From Portulaca oleracea (Eukaryota > Streptophyta > Magnoliopsida > Caryophyllales > Portulacaceae): a DNA stretch of 64,000 bases. The position numbers were made by a program, and so were the translations under genes. Below the pieces are notes generated by a model, which was not told where the DNA came from, searched no databases, and saw only the letters and a program-made list of their open reading frames with translations. Every line of letters begins with the position of its first letter. Position 1 is the first letter of the stretch. Positions 11,768-21,625 of this stretch are shown one piece after another. The stretch lies in contig CM055875.1 of assembly GCA_029582165.1 (NCBI GenBank), positions 11,282,785-11,346,784 of the forward strand, given 5' to 3'.

Positions 11768-12718
11768 TGTAGACGCTGAAATTTTGTCATTTGATTCAGC
11801 TTTATAAATATTGTAATTTACATTGAGTTTATTTTATTTTGAATAATTTAGAAAAATGCCAAGAATTTTAAAATGCAAAAATGATGAAGAATATCCCCAA
11901 AATCAAACCAAATCAAATCCCTCTTTTATTTCATCGTTCCTCATTCTTCCAAATCAAATAAAATCAACATTTATTTGATTTTATCCTCCCAATATTCTTT
12001 TATTCACCATCATAAATAAATCTACCTCCACCACTATAAATACACCCTCATTTCCACTCTTTTTCGACACCTCAAAATCATCCTAGGAGTATTGACACTA
12101 GGTGATTTTATCTTTCTTCTCCTCCCTCCTTCTTCTCATCATCATCATCTTCCATTCATAATCTTGGCATTAACTTGAGGTTAGTATTGTTTTTTTCTTA
12201 TTTTATTCTCACTTTATTATGATGTAAATCCAACTTAAATAATAATATTGATGCTCTAATCAAATTGATTAAATGTTAACTTGTAAATATTTATGCTTGT
12301 GTTCTTTTATTTTATTTTATTAGTTGCATTTATTTGTTTTACTTTTTTTTTGCATTTAATCATCTCATTTGTATGCGCTAAATAACATTGATTAATCCAA
12401 TTAATTCTCCTCTTCTACTCTTTTCTTTAAATTAACCGATTTAGTAGAGTCCGTTCTTTGAACGGGCGAATTCGAGGGTTTTTACTTTCGAATTCGTAAC
12501 CTTACCCCCGGATCCGAATCACATGGTTCGTGGTTTATGGAGTTTAAATTTGAGTTTATTAATTGTCATTAAAAATTAATTGGCTACTCTTTTAATTTTA
12601 TTATTTTGATTCATTTGAACATCATAATAAAATGTATTTAAATCCCTTCCAAGAAAAGACACCACTTTCGATTCGCCGTACACCGCGAGGGATAACGGGG
12701 ATTTTCCCGGGTCCCACA
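11768..12718 (+). repeat. 3' LTR of the Tat-like element
   Basis: A 951-bp copy of the LTR at 4445. It begins TGTAGACGCTG after the purine-rich AAAGTGAGGGCTAAC and ends GTCCCACA, then the flank CCATC. A TATA-like CTATAAATACACC lies near 12034-12046. Confidence 0.85.
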
Positions 12719-12972
12719 CCATCCAAACGGAAGAGTCTTCACTCTTGTTACCAAATGCCTACCTTAACTAGAAAGGACACCTCAATTACTTCTTTGGACC
12801 TAGGAGCTTGTAACCCTTGGGGGAGCGCTTCCTAAAACAAAAACAGAAAACTTCGCAAATGAGTTGACTAAACTCAGTACACATACCCCTACAGTGTAAA
12901 CTTTTACAGTTCATTTTAGTTCGCGCATTTTTAAAATCAGGACATAAAAACTTGAATAACCAAGAAACAAAA

Positions 12973-14713
12973 TGTAGGACCCGAAAAATTCCCGGTTTAG
13001 GAAATTTATTTCGGATGCGCTACTTAGTGATCGGGAGCTGACTAAGGTTGCTCAATCCTTAAATAAGGATATTTTTATTTTATGAAATTCATTTTTGAGG
13101 TGATGAAATTTTATTCATCTACAAATCTATTTTTTATATTATCAGAATACCCGAAATTAATTAAAAAAAAATTATTTTACTAATGCTTTAAGACTAACCC
13201 ATTTACAAACCCGGGTCGTAGAGGAAAAACATGAGCCACCAGAGGGTGTCGTAGGCCGCTTGACCTATGACTGTCCCATGGTTGGGCATGTTCTTCCCCA
13301 GTCCAATGAAAATGGATGAAGAAAATAACATAGGTCAAGCAGCCTATGCTATTTTCTAAACCATTTTCTCTCGGTCGAGGCTCAAGTTTATATGAGGGGA
13401 ATGTAAGAAAACTTTAGTAAACATTTTTATAGGTAATGACATGTATTTATAATAATTAAAAATAGATTATAAAAGAAAGAAAGAGTCGTCAGTCGATTTA
13501 AGGAAATCGACAAACCAAAAAGATAAAAAGATAACTCTGGTCTACGAACCCGAATTCTAAGTCCGGGGGCAAGGTTACGAATTCGAGAATTAAAGAATTC
13601 TCGAATCCGCCTGTTTAAATAACAGACTCTACTAAAATCGAACTTGAAATGAAATGAGCGAGGAGAAGTTTAATAAATTTCACAACGTTATATTCATGAG
13701 CATGCAATGTTAAGACATGATGTTTTCTTTACAAAATATATACAAATAAGAATTTAAAGCATGAAGTACATGATTAAATACAATTGCAAAGAAGAGTAAA
13801 CCTTGCTAAATAATGGATAAAGTGGAAAGGAAGATTGATCCCTTGACTTCGCCTCGGTTTTGAGCTTGGATGTAAAGATGGCTAGAAAGATGATAGTATG
13901 GTGATAATGATGATGTTTACGTGAGAGAATTAAAGAGAGAGAATGGATAATGGTATAGAGGGTATGAGACTTTGAGAGAATTTTGATAGTATGAATGATG
14001 ATAGTTGATGATGAATGGTATGGAGAGGTGGGGTATTTATAGGTGAATGAGGGTTGATGAGGATGGAAGGAAGGGGGAACATGATCCAAGGATCATGCCC
14101 TCAATATGCATGATCGTAGGCCGCTTGACCTACATCATGATCAAGGGTCAAAGGTCAAAGTTGTGATCAAGGGATCGTCTTGGAAGAAACTGGCGCCAAA
14201 ATCAAAATAAATCACAAAAGCTAAGCGGCCTATGACATTAAAGCACACAGATTGCTGACTTGGCAGTTGGCAATGGACCGGATGTTTAATGTCAAAGGCT
14301 AAGCGGCCTATGCTTCGTGTTCTAGGCCGAAATTCCTTGCTGGCCTTGGTTTCTAGGGATGGAAGTTGGTGTAGGCCGCATGGCCTATGCAACTGGCTAA
14401 GTGTAACTTCGAATGGCCATAACTCTTTCATCTGGACTCCGATTGAGGCAATTCAAAAGGTGTTGGAAAGCTTATGGTGTGTACTTTACTCTCATCAAAA
14501 GATATGGGGCTAACAAGACTTGTGGAAAAAATGGGGTTCAAAATGGTTGGCATATGTATGTGGAAAGGGTGAAAAATGAAGGTTGTTGTGGTGGGTTAAT
14601 TAGCCCGATGGCTTTTGATTGATGGAGGCCCAGTGACTTTGCTTTCCTTCTAGCCTCTTTTCTTGTTGCTCCCGGTTTGTACACTTGTCCCGGTACAAAA
14701 TCCGATGTCTATA
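12973..14713 (-). mobile_element. Solo LTR related to the Tat-like family, minus strand
   Basis: CAAAA flanks both ends (12968-12972 and 14714-14718), a 5-bp target duplication. On the minus strand the 3' end mirrors the Tat-like LTR end (TGTAGGACCCG against TGTGGGACCCG on the plus strand). The R/U5 part shares GATTTTAGTAGAGTCTGTT and GTAACCTTGCCCCCGGA with it. The minus-strand start reads TATAGACATC against TGTAGACGCT, so the first TG has mutated to TA. A minus-strand TATAAATA sits at 14034-14041. No interior remains, which fits unequal LTR recombination. At 1741 bp it is longer than its relatives because its U3 is expanded with word repeats. Confidence 0.75.
14114..14390 (-). promoter_or_regulatory. 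U3 word array TAGGCCGC...GGCCTA in the solo LTR
   Basis: Copies lie at 14116-14133, 14221-14234, 14298-14312 and 14371-14388, all upstream of the minus-strand TATA at 14034-14041. The last reads TAGGCC-GCAT-GGCCTA, with perfect 6-bp arms. Two more copies (13252-13269 and 13329-13348) lie downstream in the transcribed part. A regulatory role is only inferred from position and symmetry. Confidence 0.5.
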
Positions 14714-14718
14714 CAAAA

Positions 14719-15986
14719 TAAAATAAACATTAACATCATAAACATCGTCATCATCATCATCATATACCTTAATATAGACCTCAATATAAACCTCATTATA
14801 GACCTCAATATAGACCTCATTATAGACCTCATCATAGACACTGGCCAGGTCGTATGAAAGATGCATGTCGACATTGAAAGTACCTCAAGTGCGGTTAACA
14901 CAATATAACAATAGACTTCATCATGAAAAGAACGAAAATCATAAACTTTCCAAGAGTTAGACATCAAGAAATCATCAGCATAAATCAACATCAACATAAT
15001 CAAAACATGCTTGTTGAAGGGTAGGCAATATGCGTACCTGAAACGTTGAACACTTATACACACTCACTTAGACGCGCAGAGACTTGAGCAGTTGGGCGCA
15101 ACGACCTCTCAGGAACACTTGAGAAAGAACAAGAATCATGAATTAGAGGCTAACCTTGTTTAGATTGAAGAAGAATATTCTAGTAAAATCCTAGGATTAC
15201 TTGATAATTTGACTTGTTTCTCTAAGGTTCACTCGAAAGGCCATAACTTCCCCCACAAGTATCGTATCATTATGAATGAGGACTTTCTGGAAAGCTAAGC
15301 TCCTGTACTACAACTTTCTAGTTGCTCATAAGGGTAAAAAATATGATTACGGATGCCAAAATTACAAACTTAGCAAGCTGCCCATAAAATACAAACATAA
15401 ACATCGATTATTCAGAGGGTTATAACTCAAGTTATAGACATCGGTCTGGGGCGTGCAAGCTATCTACGGAAAGCTTCAAGAACATTCTAAAACTTTCATA
15501 TCGACCATAAATTGATTTGAGCATGGGAAAGGGCCAAAATTTAGCCATGAACATAAGGCAGTCAAATAAATTTTCTGGGCGCGCAGATTCAAAATATTGA
15601 CCAAGGTTCGGAGATTCATAACTTCCACTCCCAACATCCTTTAGCTATGAAATTTATCTTTCTAGAAATCTTGATAAACACTCTATAACTTTCATGTTGA
15701 ACACAAGAATTAATAAAGTCTCCAACCAGCCCTAAAACACACATTTACATACCTAGCTCAGAAATCGTATAAAAATTCATGTGTTAACGGTTTTGGCCAT
15801 AACGGGAGATATACATAACGAAACTCCGAGATTCAAAAATCGGGTGTTAGCTTACACCTTAAGCTACCTATATAAACCTTAAATTGGGTCAAGAACATAT
15901 TTTATACTCCCTTAAATTTCCATATTGTAACCAGACTTGAAAATCACCCTTCATTTGGGCTTGCATGCATCTTAAACTTAAGTATT
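14719..15986. other. LTR-like remnant, no gene
   Basis: No coding region. A 12-bp tandem repeat (ACCTCAATATAG and ACCTCATTATAG) covers about 14762-14840. The rest contains phrases typical of plant LTR U3 regions, such as GGCCATAACTTC and ATAACTCAAGTTATAGACATC, so it is probably an old LTR broken by the elements on its left. No boundary can be fixed. Confidence 0.35.
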
Positions 15987-17428
15987 TGATAAGTGTATTT
16001 TATATATATGTGATCTTGGGTTATTTAGAGTTAATTTAAGTGATTATTGATATGAATGTATTATTTTTATACTCGAATTCTCTATTTTATGCTTGGTTGG
16101 AGTTTGGTATAGTTTTGTAGGAAATTGGTGTTAAAGTGAAGAAATCAAGCTCAAAACCAAGTCAAAGGAGTCCAAGTAGATCACAAATCAAGAGAGAGAT
16201 CCACCCCAAGGCCCAAACATTGGCCCAAGAAGGCATTGGATGCCGCCTGGAATCAACACGGGCGAGAAAAGACCCAAACCGACCCGTTTCAGCCTCCAGA
16301 AAGTCCAGAAAATGGTTCCAGTGACCCACACAGTCCGTGTCCAGGCAACACGACCCGTGTTGAAGGCAGCACGGTCCGTGTTGACCTGGGATCACCCGTG
16401 TTGGCCCTGTTTAATGCGGAAATGGCGTTTCGGCTTCATTTTAATGCTATATAATTGCTATCCAGCTATATTGACTGGCATCCATCATCATCCTCATCAT
16501 CATATTCATCCATCCTTTCATCGATATTTCCATCCACATTCATCCATTGTGAAGATAGAGAGATTGGTTGAGTTTTGGAAGATTGGTTCTCAAGAATTGG
16601 AGAGAAGTAGAGGAGCAAAAGTCCCCGCGGATCAACATTCAAGAAAGGATTGAAATCTAACTCGGTTTATTCCTCTTTCTTTAGATTTCCATGCATTTTA
16701 GTATAGAATTTCATATGTTTAGTGAATCGAACATCAGTAGTGAGTAGTTTTCATAAGTTTAGGGGATAAACCCTTATTAGTTTCTCTTATGGATTGAATA
16801 TTGTTGGATTGAACAAGTTTGTTTATCTAGTTTGAATGCATTTTATTGATCCTTTGATTATGTATGTCATTGCTTTTGCTTGATTACCATTAGCATGGAT
16901 TTAGATTGTTGAATGAAGTACCAAACGGAGAAATTCGATAATCGGAACCCTTAGGATTAAACTAGTTATGAAGTGAACTAGACATAGAAGACTTTGTAAT
17001 TAGGGGTCATTAGATAATTTGATCTTAAACTTAATTAAAATTGAAATAACCACGACAGTAAGTGATTGATTTTGCTAAGCAATCTGTTTCATTGCCAAAA
17101 GCTCGCTACGGAATAATTTATGCGATTATCGACCCTAAAATGTATCAAATTAGTGACATACATATTTAATCCACTTGTTTGATTCGTAGAGTTACTTAGG
17201 TTTTATCCCTTGAACGTCTTTTTCCTATTGATTGAATCTTGTGAATTGTGTGAATATTTGATTTATTTGACCTTTTTAGTAATTAGAAATAGTTTTAGTT
17301 TGATTCAAAACAAACCCCGACCGATTTAGCAATCACATAGGAGGCTAGTTTGGTTTGTAGTTAGAAAAGTCCCTGTGGGATCGACCTTAATATTTGCTAC
17401 ACGTACACCCGTGCACTTGCGGCGTACA
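15987..17428 (+). repeat. 5' LTR of the Athila-type element
   Basis: 1442 bp from TGATAAGTGTATTTTATATA to CTTGCGGCGTACA. A TATATAA box lies at 16448-16454, preceded by a cluster of palindromic words. Short open frames at 16136-16653 show no domain and recur in the 3' copy, so they are LTR sequence. Confidence 0.88.
16327..16404 (+). promoter_or_regulatory. U3 word array CAACACG-N3-CGTGTTG upstream of TATA
   Basis: Four copies are spaced about 20-25 bp apart: CACACAGTCCGTGTC (16327), CAACACGACCCGTGTTG (16346-16362), CAGCACGGTCCGTGTTG (16367-16383) and a half-copy CACCCGTGTTGG (16393-16404). They end 44 bp before the TATA box at 16448. The 3' LTR repeats them at 30984-31041. Binding-site function is inferred only. 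Confidence 0.5.
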
Positions 17429-17434
17429 AGTTTT

Positions 17435-17452
17435 TGGCGCCGTTGCCGGGGA
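17435..17452 (+). other. Primer-binding site (Asp-tRNA type)
   Basis: TGGCGCCGTTGCCGGGGA starts 6 bp after the LTR end. This is the primer site known for Athila and related elements. Confidence 0.85.
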
Positions 17453-17574
17453 CTTTGTCCCTAGCCGCCACCGATCGAATATCCTTAGATTGACTAGATC
17501 ATTTTCTTTTATTTTCTTGTTTGATCTTCATTTGGTTTCATTTTTTTGTGTCTTGCTAGGTTTTCCTGAGGTGC

Positions 17575-20194
17575 ATGCAAAAGGCACCGCTATTCGAGTT
17601 CGATCCGGAGATAGAAAGAACCTTCCGCTCCGCTAAGGCGAATAGAGGAAGCAAGAAGGAGGCAAGAACAAGCCAAGGAGAAACCGAAGATGGCCCACCA
17701 AGACGCATTTGGGCAATGCGTGACTTCAGCCGCGAATCACCACGCCATCAACGCACTGAGACCTGGACGCACATGACTTTGAGTTGAAGAGCTCCCTCAT
17801 CAACTTAGTGAAGGCCTCACCATTTCATGGCCTTCCCAATGAAGACCCAAACCGGCATCTCCGCATCTTTCGGCAAGCTTGTGAGACATTCAAGGCGAAT
17901 GGAGCGACGGAGGACGCAATCAAACTCCGGCTTTTCCCTTTCTCACTAGAAGGGAAGGCTTGGGAATGGTTGGATTCTCTACCGGCGACCACCACCATCA
18001 CCAATTTTGATCAACTTGCTAGCGCATTCGTGGCGAAATATTTTCCGCCTAGCAAGTTGACAAGCTTGAGGAACCAAATTTCCACATTTGCACAAGAACC
18101 GGGAGAGAGCTTCTACGATGCAAGGGAGAGGTTTAAGGACCTCTTGAGGCAATGCCCCAACATGGTTTTGAGCCTTGGGTGCCGATCCAAGCGTTCTACA
18201 ACGAGTTGGATGACAACTTTAGAGCCAACATCTTGGCTGCGGCGGGAGGAAATATCATGAGCAAGACCGTGGAAGAGCTTCATGAACTCATCGAGCAGAT
18301 TTCAACGAACATCTACCAATGGTCTAAGCCCCGTTCCGCACGAACGGGAGGTAAGTATGAGGTAGATGCTATCACTCTTTTATCCGCAAAATTAGATGTT
18401 ATTACTGAAAAGATGGATAGAATGAATATGAATGCTACCCCTCCCCCTCAACCTCAATGTGCTTCTTGTCATTCGAATGAGCATAAGACCTTATTTTGTC
18501 CTAACAGGATCAGTGGTGTAGATCATAATGAACAAGCCAATTATGTTGGTAACCTGAATGTTTACCACCCCGACTTGAGAAATCACCCGAATTTTTCTTA
18601 CCGGAATAATAATCATCTAGCTGCCCATCAAGGACAAAGACCTCCCTAAGGACAAGGTCAATCTTCATCTCAAGACCTAAAGAACGTAGAGGCCATGTTA
18701 GAAATTCTCATTCAATCCCAACAAAGGCAATTTGAGCACCAAAAGAGGCAAGATGAGGTTATAAAAGCATTGGCCACTAGAGTTGACTTGTTGACTACCC
18801 ATAACCATATTTAGACCTGGCAATCGGATGGATCGGATCGGATTCTGAATGGATTAGCTCGGATTCGGATTCTTCGGATCGGCGGTACTCTGGTTCAGAT
18901 TCGGATCGGATGGGGTTCGGGTTCAGATTGACTCGGATGTGTTTTGTCGGGTTCGGATCGGATTCGGACCGGGTTTAATCGGATCGTAATGTTCGGGTGG
19001 GATTCAAGTTCGGATAGACTCGGATGGGTTGTGTCGGGTTCGGATCGGAATATGACCGATTTTGATCGGATCAGGATCTTCTGGTTATAGTTGGATCGGG
19101 TGGGGTTCAGGTTCAGATTCACTCGGATGGGTTTTTGTCGGGTTTGGATCGGATTAAGACTAGGTTTGATCGGATCGAGATCTTCGGGTTGTTTTCGGAT
19201 CGGACCAAATTCGGATCTAAGTTTATAATATTGGGTAAACAATCTAAACATGTCATATACACCGAAGTAATGAAATTAGTCTATAACTTTATGCCAATTA
19301 CACATAACTTGTTTGAAAAATTTGTAGTTTAGATATATAGTGGTTGTGGATTGGCGGAATGTTTCGAATACACGTCTACTAAGCTCTAAATTCAGAATTC
19401 AAAAATCAAAATATATAATTTATAAGTTAAAGGTAATCATCACAATTTACAAAAATACAACTTAAAAGTAAAGTTGAATTATATAATTTATAAATTATAA
19501 TGGTACCGCACATTTTTTATCCTAATTGGTCGAATTATAATCGGGTCGGCTTAGTTTGGTTCTATTTCAGGTCGAATGTGCGTCGAGCCGGGTGAAACTC
19601 CGTTCGGGCAATTTTCGAATTCGGGTTAAATCAAATTTGACTCGGGTCGGATGCAACTTGAATAAGATAAAATTCGGTTCGGACAATTTTCGGATTCGGG
19701 TTACATCGAATTTGGCTTGGCTCGGGTCAAATATAGTTCAGTTCGGGCAAATTCGGATTCCAGTTAACTCGGATTTGGTAATGCTCGGGTCGTGTTCGAA
19801 TCGGATCAAATTATTTCGGATGTGGCTCGAGTCGGGTGAAAATCAGTTCGGGCAATTTCGGATTCGGGTTAACTCAGATTTGGCAATGCTGGGTTCGGAT
19901 GGGATCGGATTATTTCAGATCTCTTTCTTATTCGATAAAATTCGGGTTGAGATTCGGATCGGATTCAGGGTCGGATTATCTCCGGGTTTGGATCAAGGCC
20001 AGATCATCCATTTCGGTGTCGGATCGGATTCGGATTCGGATTTTCGGATCGGATTTCGGATCTCGGATCAGCTTTGCCAGGTCTAACCATATTCTTGAAA
20101 CCCAAATTTCCAACAAGGCTAGTAGTTATACCCCCCGCCCCCCAGGATCACTTCCTGGACAACCTATCCCTAATCCTAATGCGCAATGTCAAGC
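17575..20194 (+). pseudogene. Athila gag, frameshifted and split by a hAT element
   Basis: Translation starts near 17575 and changes frame near 17780 and 18160. The core gag domain (FRQACETFKANGATEDAIKLR; GKAWEWLDSLP; LTSLRNQISTFAQEPGES) spans 17784-18160. The next frame runs to a stop at 18647-18649 and contains a CCHC zinc knuckle, CASCHSNEHKTLFC, with spacing C-x2-C-x4-H-x4-C. Gag then continues to 18803, is cut by the hAT element (18812-20085) and resumes after it until the solo LTR at 20195. The frame on both sides of each insertion is consistent once the insert and one duplication copy are ignored. Gag would form the particle and package RNA. This copy cannot. Confidence 0.85.
18812..20085. 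mobile_element. Non-autonomous hAT transposon, 1274 bp
   Basis: The ends are perfect 12-bp inverted repeats, TAGACCTGGCAA and TTGCCAGGTCTA. The flanks are exact 8-bp copies of ACCATATT (18804-18811 and 20086-20093), as for hAT elements. Both arms are filled with short G-rich words on the same strand (GGTTCGGATCGGATTCGG and variants), around an AT-rich centre near 19200-19530. No transposase frame exists, and long open frames in the arms come from the repeats. It landed in the Athila gag after that element inserted. Confidence 0.88.
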
Positions 20195-21620
20195 TGATGT
20201 ATTACCGGATCAAGAAAGGTTCTTGATTCTAATAACACATGAAATACGTGTAACCAAACAAGAATGTGGGATGGTTTTATGAGATTAAAGGGGGAAAGAG
20301 GGAGATGGTGATCGTGAAAAGGGGGTTCTTTGTGGAGGTTATTTTGCCGTGAGGGCTTTTGTTGTTTCAAGATTCAAGAAAGGATGAATCTTGAACGGGA
20401 AAAGGATGAGATGGATGAATCTTGGATGGTGGCTTAAAAAGGGGGGGTGACGTGAGGTTGGGGAAGAGAGAGAAAGATGTTTGGCGTTGGTTTTTGAGAA
20501 GGAGAGGAAGAGGACTAGGTTGTTAGGAGGAGAGAGAGGGAGTTTGTTGGAAGGTTGTTATGGAGAGAGAAAAGAGAAAAGGAGGCGTTTTGTTGAGGAG
20601 GTGGGTGACATTTTGTGGAGAGTGAAAAGAGGTGGAAGGTGGCGTGTGGTTGAGAAGATAAGGAGATAGGATTGGGTTGTGACTTAATTGTATTGACAGA
20701 AAGCTCACAATGTAATTACCTTAACTATATTGATAGAAAGGTAAGAACGGATATAACTAGATTTCTAACTTGAATCCACAAGATAGACAACCTAGGGCTA
20801 ACTTGATCTAGACCGCAACCTAGGATCAAGCTCTTCCTAACCACTTGGGTGCCATGCCAAGATACAATAGAAGAAAGGGGTGAGGTTTATCCAAACACTC
20901 GAGGGAAAGTTAAAAGCTTAAAGGGTTTCATATTTCAAAATCGATTGTCTTTGCCTTGAGAGGCTACAACCTATTTATACTAGGAGAGTCCTTAAGGGAC
21001 TAGAACTCCTCTGCCTGGCGTACAAGCCATACTAATTAGACTAGGATTCTCCTACTTGGCGTGCAAGCCAAGGAATCCTAACTCTAGATGCCAACTACTC
21101 CTACTCTCCCTTGGATTAGGAATCCTTATCCTAGGGGGAGATTGTTATAACTAACCTTATCCTAGTTGGTTTGGCTTTCCTAATCCAAGATGGATTAGTT
21201 ACAAAATAGTTAATCTCTATCTAGGAAACCAATAAGATGGCGCCTAACTACTCCTAATAAAAGAAACACACCAAAACTAATTAAACTATAATTAATTAAA
21301 TTACATCCAAAATCAAGATTGTAAAATGGAGCTTGATGTTCTTGACTTGGACGTTTCCCTTGGGCTTGGCGTGTGACTTGGCCCAACTCTAGGATGTTTG
21401 GACATCCTCTTGAAATAATAAGCACACCATATGAATGGGCCTTTGTAGTTCAACCTTGTACCTTCCTTCTTTGGCCCTCTTGATGTAGTTGGACCAAATA
21501 TGCCCTATTGGTCCTGTATGGGTTGAAGTCCTTTGATGAAGGACCCTATCTGTAGCTTGGACCTTCACTTGAGCCTTCTTGATTGGCTCTAGGGGAATAA
21601 GCGTGGGCTGATTTCCATCA
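20195..21620 (-). mobile_element. Solo LTR inserted in the Athila gag-pol frame
   Basis: A 1426-bp unit begins TGATGTATTACC and ends GATTTCCATCA, with CAAGC on both sides (20190-20194 and 21621-21625), a perfect 5-bp target duplication. A TATAAATA on the minus strand (near 20973-20980) suggests minus orientation. The gag-pol frame resumes directly after the right duplication. No interior remains. The family was not recognised. The end GCATACATCA of the LTR at 61260 shares only the TGATGTAT terminus. Confidence 0.8.
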
Positions 21621-21625
21621 CAAGC

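Larger units (their letters stand above)
4445..12718 (+). mobile_element. Non-autonomous Tat/Ogre-like LTR retrotransposon, complete
   Basis: Two direct repeats of 979 and 951 bp begin TGTAGACGCTGAAATTTTG and end GGGTCCCACA. The left copy is followed by a primer-binding site and the right copy is preceded by a purine-rich tract (AAAGTGAGGGC). The flanks TCATC and CCATC are a 5-bp target duplication with one mismatch. The 6.3-kb interior has a gag with one stop but no protease, RT, RNase H or integrase, so pol must have been supplied in trans. Long untranslated DNA and tandem arrays next to the 3' LTR are known traits of Tat-lineage elements. LTRs are near identical by eye apart from a roughly 25-bp insertion in the 5' copy, which suggests fairly recent insertion. 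Confidence 0.85.

Noticed and set aside
13754..14089. Minus-strand 111-codon frame rich in H, S and P
   Set aside because: It overlaps the TATA region of the solo LTR and has no domain.
14600..15063. Minus-strand frames with VYNEVYIEVY and MRSILRSI repeats
   Set aside because: They come from the 12-bp ATAGACCTC tandem repeat, and frames shift with the repeat.
19556..20086. Plus-strand 176-codon frame
   Set aside because: It lies inside the hAT arm and is made of GGTTCGGAT-type DNA repeats without any domain.
20481..20708. Arg/Glu-rich 62-codon frame and its minus-strand partner
   Set aside because: GA-rich DNA inside a solo LTR.
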